The position numbers and the translations under genes are program-made. Below, one piece after another: positions 17,111-25,901 of a DNA stretch of 48,044 bases. Within the stretch, counting starts at the first letter, position 1. Every line of letters begins with the position of its first letter. Origin of the DNA: Palsa-147 sp049279675 (lineage in GTDB: Bacteria; Acidobacteriota; Terriglobia; Acidiferrales; UBA7541); the NCBI GenBank assembly GCA_049279675.1, contig JBAPOP010000117.1, positions 1-48,044 on the forward strand, written 5' to 3'. The notes beneath the pieces were generated by a model. That model had not been told where the DNA came from. It made no database searches and worked only from the letters and a program-made list of their open reading frames with translations.

Positions 17111-17728
17111 ATGTCTTTATTTCCGATGTTCGTGAAATTGCGAGATCGGCTTTGCGTCGTCGTTGGCGGGGGCGGCGTGGCGGAAGCAAAAATTCCCGGC
17201 CTGCTTGAAGCCGGGGCGAAAGTGCGCGTGATCGCTCCCGAAGCGACCGACGCGATTTCCGAGTGGGCAAAGGAGGGCAGGCTCGACTGGGCGCCGAGAA
17301 AGTTTGAACCGGGCGATCTCTCGGGAGCCTTCGTCGTGATTGCGGCAACGTCAGCCCTCGGCGTCAATCAAGACGTCTTTCACGAGGCCGACGCTCAGGG
17401 AATTCTCTGCAATGCCGTCGACGATCCCGAACGCTGCCACTTCTACTATCCGGCGATTGTGCGACGCGGGCAGCTTCAGATCGCCATTTCGACCGGAGGA
17501 TTTAGCCCTGCGCTTGCGCAGCGATTGCGGCGCGAACTCGAAGCGAAGTTCGGCCCGGAATACGAGACGTGGCTTGAGTGGCTCGGGACGATTCGAGGCG
17601 TGCTGCGCGCGAGCGTGGACCACCCAGACGACACGCGGAAAATCCTGCACCTCCTCGCCAGCAACGAAATGTTCGAGCAGTTCTTACGCGCGGCGCGCAG
17701 AAACAAATCGAATGGGAGCGTGGCGTGA
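17111..17728 (+). CDS. Precorrin-2 dehydrogenase/sirohydrochlorin ferrochelatase (CysG N-terminal domain/Met8 type)
   Basis: A 205-residue protein beginning MSLFPMFVKLRDRLCVVVGGGGVAEAK, the NAD-binding glycine motif of Met8/SirC proteins. NAVDDPERCHFYYPAIVRRG and IAISTGGFSPALAQRLRREL are the characteristic catalytic-region motifs. It oxidises precorrin-2 to sirohydrochlorin and probably inserts iron to give siroheme, the cofactor of the upstream reductase. It starts 3 nt after the reductase stop and overlaps the next gene by GTGA, so expression is coupled to its client enzyme. Stand-alone form: the methyltransferase half of CysG is encoded separately just downstream. Confidence 0.93.
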   Translation: MSLFPMFVKLRDRLCVVVGGGGVAEAKIPGLLEAGAKVRVIAPEATDAISEWAKEGRLDWAPRKFEPGDLSGAFVVIAATSALGVNQDVFHEADAQGILCNAVDDPERCHFYYPAIVRRGQLQIAISTGGFSPALAQRLRRELEAKFGPEYETWLEWLGTIRGVLRASVDHPDDTRKILHLLASNEMFEQFLRAARRNKSNGSVA

Positions 17729-18501
17729 ACGGAACGGTATATCTCGTAGGCGCCGGGCCGGGAGATCCCGAGCTGCTAACCGTGAAGGCGCTGAAAATAC
17801 TTGGCCGCGCCAACGTGGTGCTGCACGACGCGCTGGTAAGCGGCGGAGTCCGGGCATTGATCGGTTCGGGCGCGGAACGGATTGATGTAGGCAAGCGCTG
17901 CGGACGGAAATTGCTGACACAAGATGAGATCAACGCACTTCTGATCTCGTACGCCAAGTCCCACAAGGTGGTGGTCCGGCTGAAGGGTGGCGATACTTCA
18001 TTTTTCGGCCGCGCCGGCGAAGAGCTCGCAGCTTTGCGCGAAGCCGGCGTCGAATTCGAAATCATTCCGGGCATCACCGCAGCGGCGGGCGCGGCTGCAG
18101 CGATGGGGATTTCACTGACGGACAGGCGAATCGCTTCGCAAGTGATATTCACGTCCATCCATCGCGGAGCGACGAACCGCTCGATTCAATGGGGCGGAAT
18201 CTCGAGCGAGACGACGGTTGTCATCTACATGCCGGGGCCGGACTACGCGTACGTCGCGGAGCAATTTCGCGATGCGGGATGGCCCGAGGACACGCCTTGC
18301 GCGATTGCAGCGAACGTGACGACCGGGAAACAAGAAATTCGGCTCACGAGACTCGATACGCTGGCCGGCGAAGACGTGCTGCCCTCGCCCGCACTGATGA
18401 TCGTCGGGCGCGTGGTGGCCGGCGAAATGATCGAAACGGCCGCGCAATTTTGGATCAACACGCAACGCAGCAACGCCGCGGACCTCGAGACCCTGATTTG
18501 A
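17725..18501 (+). CDS. cobA: Uroporphyrinogen-III C-methyltransferase (SUMT)
   Basis: From the GTG at 17725 (overlapping the previous stop as GTGA, with GGGAG upstream) this is a 258-residue SAM-dependent methyltransferase. Motifs are VYLVGAGPGDPELLTVKAL, VVLHDALVS, VVVRLKGGDTSFFGRAGEE and IPGITAAAGAAAAMGISLT, all diagnostic of SUMT/CobA. It methylates uroporphyrinogen III at C2 and C7 to make precorrin-2, the substrate of the upstream dehydrogenase. Together these two genes provide siroheme for the sulfite reductase. The frame is open to 17578, but that extension lies inside the previous gene and precedes the conserved N-terminus, so it was dropped. Confidence 0.94.
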   Translation: MNGTVYLVGAGPGDPELLTVKALKILGRANVVLHDALVSGGVRALIGSGAERIDVGKRCGRKLLTQDEINALLISYAKSHKVVVRLKGGDTSFFGRAGEELAALREAGVEFEIIPGITAAAGAAAAMGISLTDRRIASQVIFTSIHRGATNRSIQWGGISSETTVVIYMPGPDYAYVAEQFRDAGWPEDTPCAIAANVTTGKQEIRLTRLDTLAGEDVLPSPALMIVGRVVAGEMIETAAQFWINTQRSNAADLETLI

Positions 18502-18536
18502 GATTTCGTGCGTGACGATCCGGAGGGAGAACCGCC

Positions 18537-18668
18537 ATGGCTTCACAAGACGAAAAAGCACTGCCGCGAAAACGATTCACACTTTCTGTGGATGCTTGGG
18601 CCGTGACGCTGGCATTGCTGGCGGCATTGCTCGTCCGCGTCGGCGTGATCAAGCACGTTCCGTGGTAA
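18537..18668 (+). CDS. Small single-pass membrane protein (43 aa)
   Basis: A short frame from the ATG at 18537 to TAA at 18666-18668 is preceded by a strong GGAGGGAG. The product has a charged N-terminus (MASQDEKALPRKRFTLS) and one hydrophobic helix (AWAVTLALLAALLVRVGVI), ending KHVPW. It sits 35 nt after the methyltransferase gene and 41 nt before the YeiH-type transporter, on the same strand. It is probably co-transcribed and may be an accessory subunit of the transporter. It is too short for standard gene calling. Coding is supported by the Shine-Dalgarno, membrane helix and position; function is unknown. Confidence 0.7.
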   Translation: MASQDEKALPRKRFTLSVDAWAVTLALLAALLVRVGVIKHVPW

Positions 18669-18709
18669 TCGCCACTTCAAGTCGAAAACCGAATTTGGAA
18701 CGGTGACAC

Positions 18710-19807
18710 ATGAGCGAGCCAATCGTAGTGCCTCAAATCGATCCCGCAGCTGGCGCCAGTCAATTTGCAGGGGATGCGCTTCGCGTGGCTCCGGGAATCC
18801 TCCTGCTTGCCGCGGTTGGCTATGGCGGCAAGCTTCTCGAGCAGGGGATCGCCGCGTATGGAAAGGCGCACCATCTGACGCTGCCGAATATCGAGTACGT
18901 GCTGTGGGCCATTCTGATCGGCCTTGCGATCGCGAACACGGTTGGCGTGCCGGAGATTTTCCGCCCGGGAGTGGCCACGTATGAATTCTGGCTCAAGGCC
19001 GGGATCGTGCTGCTTGGCTCGCGATTCTTGCTCGGAGACGTTCTCAAGCTGGGCGGCGTAAGCCTCGCGCTTGTGTCTGTGGAACTCGCGATTGCCATTG
19101 CGTTCATGACATTTTTAGGGCGCAGATTCGGCCTTCGGCCGAAGTTGATCTCGCTCCTTGCCGTCGGTTCAGCAGTTTGTGGCGTGTCCGCCATTATCGC
19201 GACGAAGGGCGCGATTGACGCCGACGACGAAGACTCCTCATTTGCGATCGCCGCGATTCTCGCGCTTGGGGCCCTGGCACTCTTCACATTTCCGTTGATT
19301 GGGCACGCACTTCACATGAGCGATCGCGCCTACGGTCTCTGGGCTGGTCTCGCTGTGGACAATACGGCCGAAGCGACAGCGGCGGGCGCACTTTACTCCG
19401 ATGCGGCTGCGAAGCTAGCTGTACTGGCGAAAACGACGCGGAATGCGACGATCGGTTTTGTCGTGCTCGGATACGCGCTCTACTGGGCAGGTCTCGGCGA
19501 GGCAAAGGCGGTGGGAAACAAGGCCGCGTTCCTCTGGCAAAAATTTCCAAAGTTCGTTCTCGGATTTCTGCTTATTTCCGTCTTGGCTACGATCCACGCG
19601 TTCAACAAAGATCAAATTGGATCGCTCGCCACGCTTTCGCGCTGGGCTTTTCTTCTGACGTTTGCCGGCGTCGGACTGCGCACAGATATCGGCGCTCTGC
19701 GCAAACAAGGGCTGAGGCCGTTTGCAGTCGGCGCAATCGGAGAAGTAATTATCGCTGCGTTTACGCTGGGATTGGTTCTAGGTACGGATCGGCTGCTGCG
19801 TCTCTAA
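18710..19807 (+). CDS. YeiH/UPF0324 family putative sulfate exporter-type transporter
   Basis: The 365-residue protein has about ten membrane helices and the conserved features of the YeiH (PF03601, 'conserved hypothetical protein 698') family: IEYVLWAILIGLAIANT, LLGSRFLLGDVLKLGG, AVGSAVCGVSAIIATKGAI, LWAGLAVDNTAEATAAG and FAGVGLRTDIGALRKQG. Members are annotated as putative sulfate exporters and are often near cysteine or sulfite-related genes, but a transport substrate is not firmly established. Here it ends the sulfite reductase/siroheme operon, which fits export or handling of a sulfur oxyanion. Start ATG at 18710 follows GGAACGGTGACAC. Confidence 0.9.
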   Translation: MSEPIVVPQIDPAAGASQFAGDALRVAPGILLLAAVGYGGKLLEQGIAAYGKAHHLTLPNIEYVLWAILIGLAIANTVGVPEIFRPGVATYEFWLKAGIVLLGSRFLLGDVLKLGGVSLALVSVELAIAIAFMTFLGRRFGLRPKLISLLAVGSAVCGVSAIIATKGAIDADDEDSSFAIAAILALGALALFTFPLIGHALHMSDRAYGLWAGLAVDNTAEATAAGALYSDAAAKLAVLAKTTRNATIGFVVLGYALYWAGLGEAKAVGNKAAFLWQKFPKFVLGFLLISVLATIHAFNKDQIGSLATLSRWAFLLTFAGVGLRTDIGALRKQGLRPFAVGAIGEVIIAAFTLGLVLGTDRLLRL

Positions 19808-19815
19808 CGCGCGGG

Positions 19816-20151
19816 TCAAACGCGGGCCAGGGCGCCGGCTTCGTCATCCACTAGATCAAGCACGCTATCGAGCCGGACCATCTTGAGGAGCATTCGAATG
19901 CGCTGCGTTGGAGCGTAGTAGATGCATTTGCCACCCGCGCGTTTGACGGTTGTAAAGGAGCGGACAAGCGCGCCGATGCCGGAGCTATCGAGCTCGGTGA
20001 CGCCGGAGAGGTTTACCGCGATGTGGGGATTCCCAGCATCTACCAGTTTTTGGATTTGTTCCTTGAATGCTTGCTCAGAATCGCCGAGCCGAAGTGGCCC
20101 GGTCAAATCGAGTATGGTAGCGGTGCCTGCCTTGCGAATCTGGATTTCCAT
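19816..20151 (-). CDS. STAS-domain anti-sigma factor antagonist-like protein
   Basis: From the ATG at 20151 (GAGG five nt upstream) the product is 111 residues: MEIQIRKAGTATILDLTGPL, then HIAVNLSGVTELDSSGIGAL. The LDSSGIG segment is the SpoIIAA/RsbV phosphoserine loop (Ser56/Ser57). STAS proteins of this kind are switched by anti-sigma kinases and phosphatases in partner-switching pathways. The frame is open for a further 118 codons upstream, but that part is low-complexity, lacks homology-like character and lies over the promoter region of the divergent gene, so I reject it. It is convergent with the transporter gene (8-nt gap) and divergent from the GAF-HlyD gene. No cognate kinase is visible here. 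Confidence 0.87.
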   Translation of the reverse strand: MEIQIRKAGTATILDLTGPLRLGDSEQAFKEQIQKLVDAGNPHIAVNLSGVTELDSSGIGALVRSFTTVKRAGGKCIYYAPTQRIRMLLKMVRLDSVLDLVDDEAGALARV

Positions 20152-20336
20152 CTGCGCCTCGCGCTCAGTCAAACTAGCTGAAAAGTCCAGTGCAATCAAG
20201 CCCTGAGCTAGTCCGCGACCCGTATTGACGGTGACACCCGCATTTGTTAGGCTGCCCGCGTTTCGCATCCCCCGGGCATTTGCCCGACACTCACGTAATT
20301 GGTACGGGTGTTTCAGAATTCCAGCCAAGGAAGGCC

Positions 20337-22760
20337 ATGGAGAATCCATCGGCGCTCGTTCAGCTCGCGAGCGTCCTTTTTGCCTGCCGCGACGGTTCGA
20401 CATTGCGCCGAACTTTTGTCGCTCGAGTGGGCAGCGCGCTTGGCGCCCGCGCCGTGTTCCTGTGGCTGGCCGAGGGAGAAGAGCGCGAACTCGTGTGCCG
20501 GGCACGGTGGACCGAGCCTGACGAGAAGCTCGCGCCCGCGAGCGACCGCGTTAGCGATGGAATTCTTGCCGCTGCGCTAGAGGAATCATCGCCTTATCGC
20601 ACTTCCGGTGCGGAAGTTGACGCTGATTCCTTCACCCACTTTTCCGCCGCGCAGCGGAAAGCTATTCAGTCGGTGCTGCTGGTTCCGTTTCCTGGGACGG
20701 AAGGCGCTGCCGGTGTCGTCGAAGTCCTCAACAAAAAAGGTGGATTCACCGCCGCCGACGCAGAGTTCCTGGAAACGGCGGCGCGACTCGCGTCGCAAGC
20801 GGATGGGCTGCTCGTTGAAGCTGACGTCGAGCGCGATACGCAACTTGGAACAATCGAGCGACTGACGGCGCTCTACGATATCAGCCGGATCTTCAACTCC
20901 ACACTCGAGCTAAGCGAACTCACACCTATCGTGGCCGGCAAGATGCGCGACATTCTCCACGCGCAGGCCTGCAATTTGTGGCTCGTCAGCGGAAATGGAG
21001 ACGAGTTGACGCTGGCGCAGAAAGACGGCGACGACCCCACAGTCGAGGACGGCACGACGATCCCGGTGGAATCCGGGCACCTGGCTGAAGCGGCACGCAG
21101 CGGCAACGCGCGCCTCATCGAAAATCCTGCCGAAGATGAATCGCTCGCTGAACGCATGAAGGCAGGCGGCGAATTCGAGATCCAATCCATCATTTGCTCG
21201 CCGTTGCGGAAGGAAGAGCAGGTCATCGGCGTCATCGAGCTGATTAACAAAGACGACGGCACGGCATTCACCGAAGAAGATGTGTTCTTCCTTTCGAGCA
21301 TCAGCGAACAGGCGGCGGTGGCGCTGAACAACGCGAATCTCCTCGAGTCCGAGCGAAAGCTGCACGAGCTGGATGCGCTTCTGAAAATCAGCCAAGCGAT
21401 CACTTCGACGCTCGATCTCGATCATGTTCTAACCACGGTCGCGCAGCAGGCCGGCACCGTCATCACGTTCGACCAGTGCGTAATCGGATTCTTCGATCGC
21501 AATAAGTTCGTGCTCGGTGCGGTATCAGGCGAGGAAGAAGTGCCGAAGTCGGATGAGATGGATGCGCTGCGGAAGCTTCTCGAATGGGTCTCGACGCAGG
21601 AATCCGCGGTCCGGGCCGACAAGTCCGAAGAAGGCTGGGAAGCCGATCCTGAGTCGGCGCGCGACGTCGCCTCCGGTTTTCTCGACGAACATGGATACGG
21701 CGGTTTCTACGCTCTCCCGCTTCGCGACGATCAAGGAACCGTCGGCGTGCTCTGCATGCTCAACGGCGATCCTGAATTTTTGAACGACAACCAGCGCGAA
21801 ACGGTTTCAATTCTTGCGAACCAGACGACCGTGGCGATTCGAAACGCGCAACTCTATCAGCAAGTTCCGCTGGCCGGATTCCTTAAGCCGCTGGCGCAAA
21901 GAAGACAGCAGTTTTTTGGCGCGGGCGCGCAGTCGCGCTGGTTCGAGTATGGTTGGAAAGCAGCGCTCGCCGCGGTGGTCTTGACGATCGTGCCGTGGCC
22001 GGTGCGAGTCAGCACGAATGCGACGGTGGTTCCGGCCGATCGCCGCGTGATCAGCGCCGTTGCCGGCGGCATCGTCAAGCATGTGTTTGTGCATGAGGGA
22101 GATACTGTCGCGCGCGGCCAGGCGATCGCGCAACTCGACGACGGCGAGGACCGCGTGAAGCTCGAGCGCGCGAAAAGCGATCTCGCGCTCGCGCAACATG
22201 ATCTCGCGGAAGCTGAATTCAAGCGCGACTTGACCGTTGCGTCGCAGGCGCGCCTCCGTGCGGAAGCAGCCGAGGCGGATGTAAAGCTCGAGCAGCAGCG
22301 CGTCGGAGATGCTCAGCTTCGCGCTCCGATTGATGGCGTGGTTGTTTCCCCGAAGATCGAGGAAAAAACCGGCGCGATGCTGGCGGAAGGCCAGGCCTTC
22401 TGCGAAATCGTTCAGCAGCAACGAATGGCAATTGATATGAATGTGTCCGAGACGGATCTCGACCTGATTCGCGCCGGAAGAAGCGTCGCGCTCAAGCTCA
22501 ACGCATTCCCGACGCAGACATTTACGGGAACCGTGGACCGCGTGGGAGAGCGTTCCGAGGCCATCGAGGGCGAAGAATACTTTGTGATTCGGGCGGTGTT
22601 CGATAATGCGGGCATGCGGGCCCGCGATGGGATGGCAGGGCGCGCGCGCATTCGCGCCGACGGCGGATGGTTCGGCAGCGGATGGTACCCGATCGGGTAC
22701 GCACTTCTGCGTTCGCCGTTTCGCTGGCTGTGGGAGAAGATTTGGGTATGGCTGCCGTAG
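20337..22760 (+). CDS. Triple GAF sensor fused to HlyD-type membrane fusion protein
   Basis: From ATG 20337 (AAGGAAGG upstream) this 807-residue protein has three GAF-like domains (about residues 15-160, 185-350 and 365-530), each showing GAF patterns such as LLVPFPGTEGAAGVVEVLNKKG, ICSPLRKEEQVIGVIELINKD and ALPLRDDQGTVGVLCMLNGD. One transmembrane helix (about 540-560, ALAAVVLTIVPWPVRV) follows, and then an HlyD-type lipoyl/barrel adaptor (GGIVKHVFVHEGDTVARGQA near 575; coiled coil; RAPIDGVVVSPKIEEKTG). Cytoplasmic sensing is thus fused to a periplasmic adaptor. It is first of three genes (gaps of 53 and 10 nt) forming an export-like operon. Confidence 0.88.
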   Translation: MENPSALVQLASVLFACRDGSTLRRTFVARVGSALGARAVFLWLAEGEERELVCRARWTEPDEKLAPASDRVSDGILAAALEESSPYRTSGAEVDADSFTHFSAAQRKAIQSVLLVPFPGTEGAAGVVEVLNKKGGFTAADAEFLETAARLASQADGLLVEADVERDTQLGTIERLTALYDISRIFNSTLELSELTPIVAGKMRDILHAQACNLWLVSGNGDELTLAQKDGDDPTVEDGTTIPVESGHLAEAARSGNARLIENPAEDESLAERMKAGGEFEIQSIICSPLRKEEQVIGVIELINKDDGTAFTEEDVFFLSSISEQAAVALNNANLLESERKLHELDALLKISQAITSTLDLDHVLTTVAQQAGTVITFDQCVIGFFDRNKFVLGAVSGEEEVPKSDEMDALRKLLEWVSTQESAVRADKSEEGWEADPESARDVASGFLDEHGYGGFYALPLRDDQGTVGVLCMLNGDPEFLNDNQRETVSILANQTTVAIRNAQLYQQVPLAGFLKPLAQRRQQFFGAGAQSRWFEYGWKAALAAVVLTIVPWPVRVSTNATVVPADRRVISAVAGGIVKHVFVHEGDTVARGQAIAQLDDGEDRVKLERAKSDLALAQHDLAEAEFKRDLTVASQARLRAEAAEADVKLEQQRVGDAQLRAPIDGVVVSPKIEEKTGAMLAEGQAFCEIVQQQRMAIDMNVSETDLDLIRAGRSVALKLNAFPTQTFTGTVDRVGERSEAIEGEEYFVIRAVFDNAGMRARDGMAGRARIRADGGWFGSGWYPIGYALLRSPFRWLWEKIWVWLP

Positions 22761-22813
22761 TCGCGAGCAAATGAGCGGCGGAGCGAACAGTCGATGCGAT
22801 TCGAGGGGCGATC

Positions 22814-23728
22814 ATGAGAAGTAGAGAGTGGATGTGGGTATGCGTCTTGACGTTGGCCACGGCTGGCTGCGGCGGTGAGAACGCGGCAACACCCGCTGCC
22901 GTGTCCGTGCGCATTACTTCCCCGACTCCGAGTCCCGCCGATTCAGGCGCATCGAACGCCTCCGAAAACATTCTCAGCGTTCTGACGGTCGAGCATGAGG
23001 TGGATGTGCGCGCGCAACGAGAAGGAATTGTTCAGCAAATCAGCGTAGAAGAAGGCCAGAAAGTCACGGCCGGAGAAATTCTTGGGCGTCTCGACGATCG
23101 CTCACTTCAGATGGAGCTGCAGAAGGCCCAATCCGACCTGCTCGTAGCGCAGAATAATCTGAAATATAAAGAAGCCGAGCATCAAGCCAAGGAAGCGAAT
23201 CTGCGACGCCAGGATCTCATGCGCCAAGCAGGCCTGAGCAGCGAGGCCGATTTCGAAGAAGCCCAGTTCGAAGAGAAGGCGACGGCGTTTGACGCAGAGA
23301 GCTGCAAGGCGCTGGTGAAGAGCAGTGAAGCGCAGATACAGAGCCTGAAGTTCGATGTCGAACAAACGCAATTTCGGGCGCCGTTCTCTGGGATCGCCGT
23401 GCGGCGCTACGTGCGCCAGGGGCAATATGTCGCAAAAGATGATCCTGGCTTCAGGATAAGCCAGCTCGAACCACTTCAAGTTCACGTTCAGGTCCCGGAG
23501 GGGCCAGTCGGAAGACCCAAGATTGGCACGAGCACGCAAATATTCGAAGTCGCGGATCCCACCCATTCGTATTCAGCGCGAATCGTCAAAGTGAGCCCAA
23601 CGGTTGATCCGGCGAGCGACAGTTACGACGTGACCATGCAACTCACCGGCCCAGGCCTTTCGCCGCTAAGTCCCGGCATGGCCGTTCGCGTCGCGTGGCC
23701 CCCGAGCGCGGCCGCGCCAAAGCCGTAA
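22814..23728 (+). CDS. HlyD/RND-type periplasmic adaptor lipoprotein
   Basis: The 304-residue product starts MRSREWMWVCVLTLATAGCGG, a lipoprotein signal with lipobox ATAGC. The mature part is an adaptor: lipoyl half-motif AQREGIVQQISVEEGQKVTAGE, a long coiled coil (about 95-165), second lipoyl half TQFRAPFSGIAVRRYVRQGQYV and a beta-barrel. Adaptors of this family link an inner-membrane component to an outer-membrane channel. It is preceded by GAGGGGCGATC and followed after 10 nt by the M50-HlyD gene, so it very likely works with its two neighbours, both of which carry HlyD regions too. No outer-membrane TolC-like gene is visible in the window. Confidence 0.9.
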   Translation: MRSREWMWVCVLTLATAGCGGENAATPAAVSVRITSPTPSPADSGASNASENILSVLTVEHEVDVRAQREGIVQQISVEEGQKVTAGEILGRLDDRSLQMELQKAQSDLLVAQNNLKYKEAEHQAKEANLRRQDLMRQAGLSSEADFEEAQFEEKATAFDAESCKALVKSSEAQIQSLKFDVEQTQFRAPFSGIAVRRYVRQGQYVAKDDPGFRISQLEPLQVHVQVPEGPVGRPKIGTSTQIFEVADPTHSYSARIVKVSPTVDPASDSYDVTMQLTGPGLSPLSPGMAVRVAWPPSAAAPKP

Positions 23729-23738
23729 GGATTCCTCG

Positions 23739-25880
23739 ATGCGATATGGGCCCACCAGCCTGCAGATTTCCAGCGTCCTGGCAAAAGGACTTCACCGGCC
23801 AAAGCTTCGCGAAGATTTGAAAATCAGCGCGCAGCAAGTCTCAGGCAAAGCCAGCTTCGTCATCAAAGACCCAGACACCGCGTCGTACAACCGCTATGGT
23901 CCGATCGAATACGAACTTTTGACGCTCTGTGATGGCACGCGAACCCCCGCCGAAGTTGCAGAGGGAATGACGAGTCTCCACCCCGACGCTCCGCTCGACG
24001 AGGTTAGCGTTCTCGATTTCCTCGACACGGTGGACGCGAATCTCTGGGTTCGAACGGTTGGCGAGAAAAACCTCGCGATGCTCGAGCGAATCCGCGACGA
24101 GCGCAAAGGCCGCACGGAATCGAGCCTGCTCTATATCCAATTCAAAGCATGGAACCCGGATAAGACACTCGCGCGGCTTAGTCCTTACCTGGGCTGGATC
24201 TACACACGCGGTTTCGCCACTTTCGCGATCGCTGCGTTTGTACTCGCAATGAGCATTTTGCTGGGCGATTGGAACCGCATTCAGCAGGACACGCTCGGAC
24301 TGTATTCGTTCGCTAACAAGACCGCGTACGATCTTTGGGCCTTTTGGATCATCATGTTCGTCGTCGGCGGAATCCACGAGTTTGCACACGGCCTCACTTG
24401 CAAGCATTACGGCGGTGTGGTCCCGCAAATGGGTTTCTTGCTGATCTACTTCACGCCCGCGTTTTATACCGACACGACCGACATCCTCATCTTCGAAACG
24501 ACGACGCCCCGGCTCGTCACGATTTTCGCTGGCATTTGGATTGAGCTGTTCTTATGTGCGCTCGCAACGTTTGCGTGGGCTTTGACGATTCCGGGTTCGG
24601 TGATGAACGATCTAGCGTACAAGACGCTTTTGTTCACGGGGATCGCCGGAGCCGCTGTGAATCTCAATCCTTTGATCAAGGCCGACGGCTACTACGCTCT
24701 CGCTCAGTTCGTCCACATCGAATCTCTGCGCGAAGACTCGGTAGAGTATGTAAAGGCGTGGTCTCAACGGCATCTGTTCCGGCAGCGGGTCGATTTGCCT
24801 CCGGCAAGCCTACGGCAGCGACGGTTATTTCTGATATTCGGCACGTTGGTGATGCTGTACGGCGTAGGGCTCATCGTATTTGCTTTTGTATTCGCGAAAA
24901 ATATTTTCGTCAGCAAACTGGGCGATTGGGGATATCCGGCTTTGGCTTTTACGCTGTATTTGCTCCTTCGAAGCCGCGTGCAAAAAGCGATACCGCAAAT
25001 CCGCGCATGGTTCTGGAAAGTGCGAGGGACTTATATGAAATGGAAAGTGACGCGCGCACAGCAGGCTGCTCTCGCCGCGATAGCGCTTGTTTTTTTCGTG
25101 CCGCCGTTCTCGAAGACCGTTACTAGCGAATTCATTTTGGAGCCGGGAGTTCGGGCCGATGTGCGCCCGCCCGTTCGGGGCGAGCTCGCCGAGATTCGCG
25201 TGCGTCCGGGCGACGCTGTGAGTTCTGGGGAGATCCTCGCCGAATTGAAGAATCCTGAGATTGTGTCAGAAGGGGCTCAACTCGCGAGCCAATTGAGCGC
25301 GGCGGACTCGGCTCTCCGTAGCGCCGAGCAGCGCGCGGATCAAGGCGCAATTGCGCGCGCAAACGAGGATAGGGAAAAGCTGGCCACCGAGCTTTCCGTC
25401 GCGCGGTCTCGTCTGGCCGGATTGACCTTGCGCGCCCCCGTGAGCGGCACGCTCGTGATGGGCGAGTATGCACCGCACCCCGGTGACTTCATCAGCGAGG
25501 GACAGGATTTCGTTCGGATTGTAGATCGTACGCGGATGCGGGCGCGAATTCTCGTCCACGATTGGGAGTTGGATGACGTGGCCGTTGGATCTCCGGTACG
25601 CTTGAAGGTGGCGGCGTACCCATTTCGGAGCTATAAAGGAAGCGTTGAGAGGATTTTACCTGCTGCCGCCTCCGACATTCCCGTGTCTCAGGGGAGCAAG
25701 GTTGAACGGCATGGACAGGAACTCACAAATTACTTCGCAGTGGAAATGATTTTTCCTAATCCCGATGGCACGGTGACCGAGGGAATGACCGGCATGGCCA
25801 AGATTGCTGGCAGTCGCCGCCCTTATGCGTGGCAAGCCGCGCATTCGGTTTGGCTCTGGCTTCGCTCACAGATTTGGTAG
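23739..25880 (+). CDS. PqqD-like / M50 site-2 protease / HlyD fusion protein
   Basis: A 713-residue fusion. Residues about 30-110 resemble a PqqD-like winged helix, the fold of RiPP recognition elements (YGPIEYELLTLCDGTRTPAE, then DFLDTVDANLWV). A membrane M50 metalloprotease follows with zinc motif HEFAH (His213, Glu214, His217) and second-site motif NLNPLIKADGYY (Asp316). After several more helices the C-terminal ~250 residues are an HlyD-like adaptor (VRPPVRGELAEIRVRPGDAV, coiled coil, LRAPVSGTLVMGEYAPHPGD). Such proteins combine recognition, intramembrane cleavage and export features, and are best explained as processing and secretion factors for a peptide or protein. Last gene of the operon. 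Confidence 0.88.
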   Translation: MRYGPTSLQISSVLAKGLHRPKLREDLKISAQQVSGKASFVIKDPDTASYNRYGPIEYELLTLCDGTRTPAEVAEGMTSLHPDAPLDEVSVLDFLDTVDANLWVRTVGEKNLAMLERIRDERKGRTESSLLYIQFKAWNPDKTLARLSPYLGWIYTRGFATFAIAAFVLAMSILLGDWNRIQQDTLGLYSFANKTAYDLWAFWIIMFVVGGIHEFAHGLTCKHYGGVVPQMGFLLIYFTPAFYTDTTDILIFETTTPRLVTIFAGIWIELFLCALATFAWALTIPGSVMNDLAYKTLLFTGIAGAAVNLNPLIKADGYYALAQFVHIESLREDSVEYVKAWSQRHLFRQRVDLPPASLRQRRLFLIFGTLVMLYGVGLIVFAFVFAKNIFVSKLGDWGYPALAFTLYLLLRSRVQKAIPQIRAWFWKVRGTYMKWKVTRAQQAALAAIALVFFVPPFSKTVTSEFILEPGVRADVRPPVRGELAEIRVRPGDAVSSGEILAELKNPEIVSEGAQLASQLSAADSALRSAEQRADQGAIARANEDREKLATELSVARSRLAGLTLRAPVSGTLVMGEYAPHPGDFISEGQDFVRIVDRTRMRARILVHDWELDDVAVGSPVRLKVAAYPFRSYKGSVERILPAAASDIPVSQGSKVERHGQELTNYFAVEMIFPNPDGTVTEGMTGMAKIAGSRRPYAWQAAHSVWLWLRSQIW

Positions 25881-25901
25881 GGGAAGACCGCTCTCGGCGG
25901 C

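Noticed and set aside
20152..20505. N-terminal extension of the STAS protein
   Set aside because: The extra 118 codons look non-coding in composition and lie over the divergent gene's upstream region; the shorter start has a proper ribosome site and gives the normal family length.
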